The notes under the pieces: model-generated
Told to the model about the DNA's origin: nothing
Databases searched by the model: none
Seen by the model: only the letters and a program-made list of their open reading frames with translations
Part shown: in pieces, positions 15,818 to 19,795 of the stretch
Numbering within the stretch: position 1 is the first letter of the stretch
Layout: every line of letters begins with the position of its first letter
Made by a program: the position numbers and the translations under genes
Assembly (NCBI GenBank): GCA_015061765.1
Contig: SUVZ01000023.1
Coordinates: 1 to 19,795 of the forward strand
Length of the DNA: 19,795 nucleotides
DNA from: Lentisphaerota bacterium
Lineage (GTDB): Bacteria; Verrucomicrobiota; Kiritimatiellia; RFP12; UBA1067
Direction of reading: 5' to 3'

Positions 15818-17092
15818 TCAGTCTACAGGGATTACAGCCGGACAGCATAGGCGGCAGCCAAAACCTCCGCCGTATCCGTCATCGGAATTTGCAGATGCCG
15901 AACGAGACCGACGAAACGCGGCGCGCGCCGCACCGTTTCCCATCCACACACTGCCGCCACGCACGATTCGAGTCCCTGGATTATCCTTTGGACCGATAGG
16001 ATTCTCAACAGGATCGCTGCCATAGGCTGCATATTGATCCAGCACCCATTCACAGACGTTTCCGAGCATATCGTACATTCCCCAGCAATTTGGCGCCTTA
16101 AGGCCTACTGCACGACGCGATTTTGACGAATTATTGATAGTCCATGCAATGGCATCAGGAGTGGAAGCTCCGTTATAGTAAGGACCCGATGTCCCTGCCC
16201 GGCAAGCGTATTCCCATTGCGCTTCTGTCGGAAGATCTAGCGACAACAGTCCGGTACGATTCCTGAAATTTTGAATAATGCTGCTACTCGATATATCATG
16301 CCCGTTCGTTGGCCAGCAATAGGATGTCCCCGTAGCGGAGCCTCGCCAGTCCGTATACTTTTTGAAATAGGAAGGGATGGTTGATTTCCCCGGAGCGTTA
16401 CTCATCTGAGACTCCTGAGCCTCCGTAGTTTCATATATCGCTAGATAATAGTCTTCCGTAAAAGTCACATAATGAGCTGTTTCATTGTCAGAGCGGTTAG
16501 ACTCAGTGGCAGGTGAGCCCATCCGCCATTTGTTGCCAGCGGCCGGAATCTTGCGCATGACAAGTCTGGTTGTGCGGTATACATCGTTTGTGAGTTCCTT
16601 CACCGCATCGGCATCCATCGGATCTGCGGTTTTCACGCCTCCGTCAGGTAGATCCTCTACTCTTGCATAAAACCAGCGCATATTGCGCGTCGCTGTATGC
16701 TCCGCCGTAAGATCCAACACCATGTAGTCTGGAGGCTGCGTCAACGAATATGCACGCAGATCAATTGAGAACGCACCATCCGCGAACGTATGTTCAGGCC
16801 ATTCGCGGCATGGATTCCACACAAGCTTATGTTCACCGGCGGCAACGACTCTATTGAGCGGCCACTCCTTCGAATCGGTTGTCGCATCAACCAAAGTGCG
16901 GAAGTTGTCTGCCCCGATAGAGACATTGTTTGTGAGAATGTCCAGCGTTACTATGGCGGGAACATCTAGCGTATACTTTATCGTCACCACCCGCGTGGCG
17001 GCGTTCTGCGATATGGACACTCCGCTAAGGTTTGGCTGTCCGTACAGAATGGTCGCTGAGAGAATTGCGAGGGATGCGGTCTTGAATTTCAT
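15818..17092 (-). CDS. Secreted SUMF1-fold protein (formylglycine-generating-enzyme-like)
   Basis: 424 aa from the ATG at 17092, chosen over 17182 because AGGAG lies 7 nt upstream and a signal peptide (MKFKTASLAILSATILYG) starts there. Residues 20-120 form an Ig-like beta domain resembling FlgD-type repeats (GEHKLVWNPCREWP). From about 175 comes the SUMF1/FGE-sulfatase fold: WRMGSP (189-194), LPTEAQWEYACRAGT (287-301), GMYDMLGNVCEWV (338-350), RIVRGGSVW (375-383) and a GFGCRLCCP ending. No sulfatase is encoded here and the protein is exported, so a structural, binding or other role is more likely than sulfatase maturation. It sits between the 76-aa gene (22-nt gap) and the DUF4091 gene (18-nt gap). 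Confidence 0.85.
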   Translation of the reverse strand: MKFKTASLAILSATILYGQPNLSGVSISQNAATRVVTIKYTLDVPAIVTLDILTNNVSIGADNFRTLVDATTDSKEWPLNRVVAAGEHKLVWNPCREWPEHTFADGAFSIDLRAYSLTQPPDYMVLDLTAEHTATRNMRWFYARVEDLPDGGVKTADPMDADAVKELTNDVYRTTRLVMRKIPAAGNKWRMGSPATESNRSDNETAHYVTFTEDYYLAIYETTEAQESQMSNAPGKSTIPSYFKKYTDWRGSATGTSYCWPTNGHDISSSSIIQNFRNRTGLLSLDLPTEAQWEYACRAGTSGPYYNGASTPDAIAWTINNSSKSRRAVGLKAPNCWGMYDMLGNVCEWVLDQYAAYGSDPVENPIGPKDNPGTRIVRGGSVWMGNGAARAAFRRSRSASANSDDGYGGGFGCRLCCPAVIPVD

Positions 17093-17114
17093 GACAGTGC
17101 TCCTTTCTGAAGAA

Positions 17115-17345
17115 TTAGCGGAAATGGATGTGAAGCCCGGGTGCGCGCGACGTGAACCAATCAAGCGAAAGCGATACCGCATCTACGGTGCGGGATTCAA
17201 AAGGCCCGTCGACGCAAAGAACCTTCTGTACGGCCGCAACACGTCCGGTGACAGGAGAACCATCACCCCAAAACGGCAACGCTTCTGCGGCCGCACCAAG
17301 GCAGACCGCCGCAACCGTTCCCAACAGAACCCCTTTTCTACTCAT
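17115..17345 (-). CDS. Small exported protein of unknown function (76 aa)
   Basis: Starts at the ATG at 17345, with AAGGAAAGGAA just upstream. An earlier in-frame start at 17381 would overlap the GH20 gene. Residues 1-22 form a signal peptide (MSRKGVLLGTVAAVCLGAAAEA). The mature part is only about 54 residues, with two x-F-x-SR motifs (PFESR at 48-52 and WFTSR at 63-67) and the ending APGLHIHFR. I do not recognise a domain. It is 32 nt after GH20 and 22 nt before the SUMF1-fold gene, so it is probably cotranscribed. I infer that it may partner with the SUMF1-fold protein. Confidence 0.65.
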   Translation of the reverse strand: MSRKGVLLGTVAAVCLGAAAEALPFWGDGSPVTGRVAAVQKVLCVDGPFESRTVDAVSLSLDWFTSRAPGLHIHFR

Positions 17346-17377
17346 CGTACGTTCCTTTCCTTGTTTTTTTGTTAAAC

Positions 17378-18949
17378 TCAATAATCCAGCACATCACGAG
17401 TGGACTGATTGCTGTAGTACCCCGTTTCTGAATAGTCGTCAATGCCCATATCATGCCCGCATTCACGCCAGTGCGTTGCGAAGCCAAGGGCAGACCATCC
17501 ACTGGTCGAGTCGCCGCGCCCCCATGCGCTACATGCGGCGGTCTCCATCATCCTGGCAAAAGGACCGCCACGGTATTCGTTCCATATGGTCTGCAGGACG
17601 CCGTCCAGGGAGTTTTCACGGGCATACTTCGTCTGCACTCGGATGCCGGACAGGTCATTCCACGGAGACGTGACAACCTGAAAGCCGAGAGATTTGAAAT
17701 AATCGGCTGTCGGATATTCTCCGGTCTCATACACCTGCTTGCCGTAATACCAGTCGCAGATCACGATGTCTCGCGGTAATGTTTTGGCCAGTGAAGAAGT
17801 CTCGTCATCTCCGTAGGCATAGTAACCCTTCCATTTAGACTCTTTGCCGTTCAGCAACTTGTCATGCCACATCATCGCACGCGCACCACGGCTCTTCAGC
17901 AAATCATGGATGGAGGCAATGTGCGCAAACAGCAGCTTGGAATATTTCGTCGCCCGGCATGATGCGCAACTCGGCTTCTCAGCCTCATCACATCCTATAT
18001 GGAAGAACGGAGGATTGCCGAACGCCTCATGCATCTCTGCGACAAGGTCCCTCAGCACCGCCGTAGCCGCGGGATTCGACAGACACCAATTCCATCCGCC
18101 CGCAGGTTCAAAGAGCGACTTGCGCTCCGGATGGCAATCCAGCGTAATGTGTTTTCCTCCTCCGATGCGAGCAGCCGCAGCGTGACCAAAGATGTTGATC
18201 TGCGGCACCAACGTAATCCCCACATCCTTGGCGACAGAGACAAGACGACCCAGTTCTTTTTTCGTCATCTTGCCTCCCTTCAAGGAGAACCACGGATGTT
18301 TTTCGCTCTGAAAAACGCCCCATGACTCAATAACGAGATGATTGTATTTGTAGTAAGCCGCCAGACGAATCATATGCTCCACAAATGCAGGCGTTACTTC
18401 TGGAAACCAGCAAAGATGCAGGCCGCGAAACTTGAGCGCCGGACTATCTTCAAATGACAACACCGGCAGACGGTATGCCGAGACTATCATACCTTCGGTA
18501 ACCGCTTCTGCGGTTTGACGCAACGAATACATAGCATAGCGCACACCCTGTAAATTCCTGGCCGTGATGAAAATCCTGCCCGGTTCGGTTTTCACTCTGT
18601 AGCCTTCGTCTGAAATGTCCGTGAAGTCTTCTTTGCCTTGCGAAACTACAGGCCGCACAGCGAACCATTCTTTCATATGCCGACACACCCATTCAACTGC
18701 GACGGCGGAATCTTCACACGAAACGGCTACTGAAAGCTTTTCGTCTATGCGAACTTCCATAGCGGAATCATAAGACATCTTATGCACTTTCGGAATCGGG
18801 CACGGCTCTCTAAACGATACGCTCGAAAAAGCCTGCTCGGAGACGATGCAACAAACAACAGCCACCGGAGCGATGAACAGTCCCACTTTCCTATTATTCA
18901 CACCAACCATATCATATTCAAGCGCCTTAAAGCGTTGTAAATAAGGCAA
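17378..18949 (-). CDS. Secreted GH20 beta-N-acetylhexosaminidase
   Basis: 523 aa. An N-terminal signal/anchor (hydrophobic LFIAPVAVVCCIV at 24-36) is followed by a GH20b-type alpha/beta domain (about 60-170) and a GH20 TIM barrel from about 173 (FRGLHLCWFPEV). The catalytic pair Asp321-Glu322 lies in FFHIGCDEAEK; the Asp orients the acetamido group and the Glu is the acid. Later aromatic residues (CDWYYG, SPWND, TIWNEYRGG) fit the sugar pocket. The start is probably the TTG at 18949, because AAAGGAGGT lies 4 nt before it; the first ATG (18910) lacks such a site but gives a neater signal peptide. It is the first gene of block 3 and cleaves terminal GlcNAc/GalNAc. Confidence 0.85.
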   Translation of the reverse strand: MPYLQRFKALEYDMVGVNNRKVGLFIAPVAVVCCIVSEQAFSSVSFREPCPIPKVHKMSYDSAMEVRIDEKLSVAVSCEDSAVAVEWVCRHMKEWFAVRPVVSQGKEDFTDISDEGYRVKTEPGRIFITARNLQGVRYAMYSLRQTAEAVTEGMIVSAYRLPVLSFEDSPALKFRGLHLCWFPEVTPAFVEHMIRLAAYYKYNHLVIESWGVFQSEKHPWFSLKGGKMTKKELGRLVSVAKDVGITLVPQINIFGHAAAARIGGGKHITLDCHPERKSLFEPAGGWNWCLSNPAATAVLRDLVAEMHEAFGNPPFFHIGCDEAEKPSCASCRATKYSKLLFAHIASIHDLLKSRGARAMMWHDKLLNGKESKWKGYYAYGDDETSSLAKTLPRDIVICDWYYGKQVYETGEYPTADYFKSLGFQVVTSPWNDLSGIRVQTKYARENSLDGVLQTIWNEYRGGPFARMMETAACSAWGRGDSTSGWSALGFATHWRECGHDMGIDDYSETGYYSNQSTRDVLDY

Positions 18950-18953
18950 CTTT

Positions 18954-18997
18954 ACCTCCTTTGTCTATGAATATACCAAATTCAACAGATATGGTAA
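18954..18997 (-). promoter_or_regulatory. Promoter and ribosome site of the amino-sugar operon
   Basis: On the minus strand TTACCA (18997-18992) and TATATT (18975-18970) are 16 nt apart. AAAGGAGGT (18962-18954) follows, 4 nt before the TTG start. A 5-bp inverted repeat, TGAAT/ATTCA (18968-18972 and 18980-18984), overlaps the -10 box and could be an operator. The implied leader is very short (about 13 nt). Confidence 0.35.
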
Positions 18998-19082
18998 TCA
19001 TCTTTTGAACAAAAAAAAAACCACATTTTCACCAAAAACACTCCCTGGTCGGATTGCTCCCAGTAACGGAAGGTAAAACCGT

Positions 19083-19708
19083 CATGGGGTGTTTGTCGCA
19101 TTCGATCATAGGGCGAAATGCACAATCAATCTCTGCAGACCTTCCGGCATTCTCATCCCCGAACATCTGCAGATACTTGACGTGGACAACAACGAAACGA
19201 TCTGTGAAAACACCAGACCCACGCTCTCATCCGTCGCACCCGATTTCGAACGCTGTGGATACGAAGCCGCTGCCGCTTTACACGCGCTTTTCAAGCGCCG
19301 CACTTCAACAGCGAAAGAACTGAAATCCCGGTCAAGGAAACGGTCGAAAGGATGTCGACGACGGACATCGCGAATTCCGCAGGCAGAATCGAGCGAGCCC
19401 GCGACTACATACGTACCCATGCATTCACGTCAATCTCGCCAATTTCCGTTGCGACCACTATCGGCGGCAGCCTGCGCCTTTTGGAGATGAATTTCAAAAA
19501 AGTGACCGGGCACACCATTCACGAGGAGATCGTACGTCACCGGCTGGAAAGAGTGAAGGTCCTGCTCACCACCACAACCCGCACCTTCGACACGGTCACC
19601 GCACTCAGCGGTTTCCACAACACAAACCATCTCCGCAACGTCTTCAAAGCGAAATTCGGGAAAACCCTAACCGAATGGCGCAGACAGCGAAGTCCTGATA
19701 TGCCCTGA
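19083..19708 (+). pseudogene. Decayed XylR-like regulator (sugar-binding plus AraC HTH), frameshifted and 5'-truncated
   Basis: Frame one (from about 19083) reads GVFVAFDHRAK, then ILIPEHLQILDVDNNE and LSSVAPDFERCGYEAAAALH. This is the end of the LacI-type sugar-binding domain typical of XylR-like AraC regulators. Near 19285-19303 the homology jumps to another frame that continues through EIPVKETVERMS into an AraC double helix-turn-helix (about 19382-19690: RARDYIRTHAF, RHRLERVKVLL, FHNTNHLRNVF, TEWRRQ). Frame one is closed by TAA at 19074-19076. About 170-190 N-terminal residues are missing upstream. The isolated HTH part could still be made from the ATG at 19352. It is divergent from the GH20 operon, so it was probably that operon's sugar-sensing activator. 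Confidence 0.75.
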
Positions 19709-19730
19709 TCAATCAGCAAAAGAGTTCGCA

Positions 19731-19795
19731 ATGAACAGACTGGGAACCATCTTGTCCATTCGCTTCGCCGCAATTATGACAATGGGTTGCGCATT
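19731..19795 (+). CDS. Start of an exported protein or lipoprotein, cut by window end
   Basis: The ATG at 19731 opens a frame of 21 codons to the window edge. It encodes MNRLGTILSIRFAAIMTMGC and then Ala: a basic residue, a hydrophobic stretch and a Cys at position 20. This looks like a signal peptide, possibly a lipoprotein one, though the residues before Cys (TMG) are not a good lipobox. AAAGAG lies 6 nt upstream. It follows the regulator remnant on the same strand. The product cannot be identified. Confidence 0.4.
   Translation, partial: MNRLGTILSIRFAAIMTMGCA

Noticed and set aside
19009..19022. Run of ten A residues upstream of the glycan operon
   Set aside because: Could be an UP-element-like tract or a terminator tail, but there is no adjacent stem and it is too far from the proposed -35 to assign a role.
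1..19795. CRISPR array, tRNA or complete insertion sequence
   Set aside because: I saw no regularly spaced direct repeats, no cloverleaf with a standard T-arm, and no transposase frame on either strand, within what can be done by eye.

Overview
The window is bacterial, GC-rich and gene-dense, with almost all coding on the minus strand. Exported glycoside hydrolases, a DUF4091 protein, a secreted SUMF1-fold protein and a decayed sugar-binding/AraC regulator together suggest a carbohydrate-degrading member of the PVC superphylum (Kiritimatiellota or Lentisphaerota, probably from gut or sediment). This placement is inferred from family content; no marker gene was compared.

Left end (1-853): no convincing gene. 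It holds an unusual set of GC-rich hairpins and two diverging, colinear copies of a roughly 133-nt element (143 down to 11 and 265 up to 397). This is the most novel-looking signal in the window.

Block 1 (6875 down to 854, minus strand): exported TPR protein -> LolA/COG2834-like protein -> exported GH2 glycosidase -> RluA-type pseudouridine synthase -> endonuclease III. Spacing is tight (4-nt overlap, 8 nt, 44 nt, 1 nt). A TATAAT lies 8 nt before the first ATG with no Shine-Dalgarno, so the leading gene may be translated from a leaderless transcript.

Block 2 (11580 down to 6962, minus strand): ribosome recycling factor (frr) with its own promoter -> a Pro/Ala-rich, membrane-anchored protein with repeated basic motifs -> ABC-2 permease -> ABC ATPase -> second ABC-2 permease. 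Gaps and overlaps of a few nucleotides suggest one transcript making a two-permease ABC exporter.

Scar (about 11628-12220): an AT-richer stretch with the C-terminal remnant of a DUF4143-type ATPase and a second short coding-like scrap.

Block 3 (18949 down to 12221, minus strand): GH20 hexosaminidase -> 76-aa exported protein -> secreted SUMF1-fold protein with an Ig-like N-terminus -> DUF4091/GH123-like protein -> secreted M20 amidohydrolase. All five have signal-like N-termini and clear AAGGAG-type ribosome sites. GH20 and the GH123-like protein both carry an adjacent Asp-Glu pair, the signature of substrate-assisted cleavage of N-acetylhexosaminides, and the amidohydrolase could then remove acyl groups. 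I read this as a secreted amino-sugar-glycan degradation operon.

Right end: the divergent regulator (about 19083-19708) is frameshifted and lacks its N-terminal half, and a lipoprotein-like gene starts at 19731 and runs off the window.
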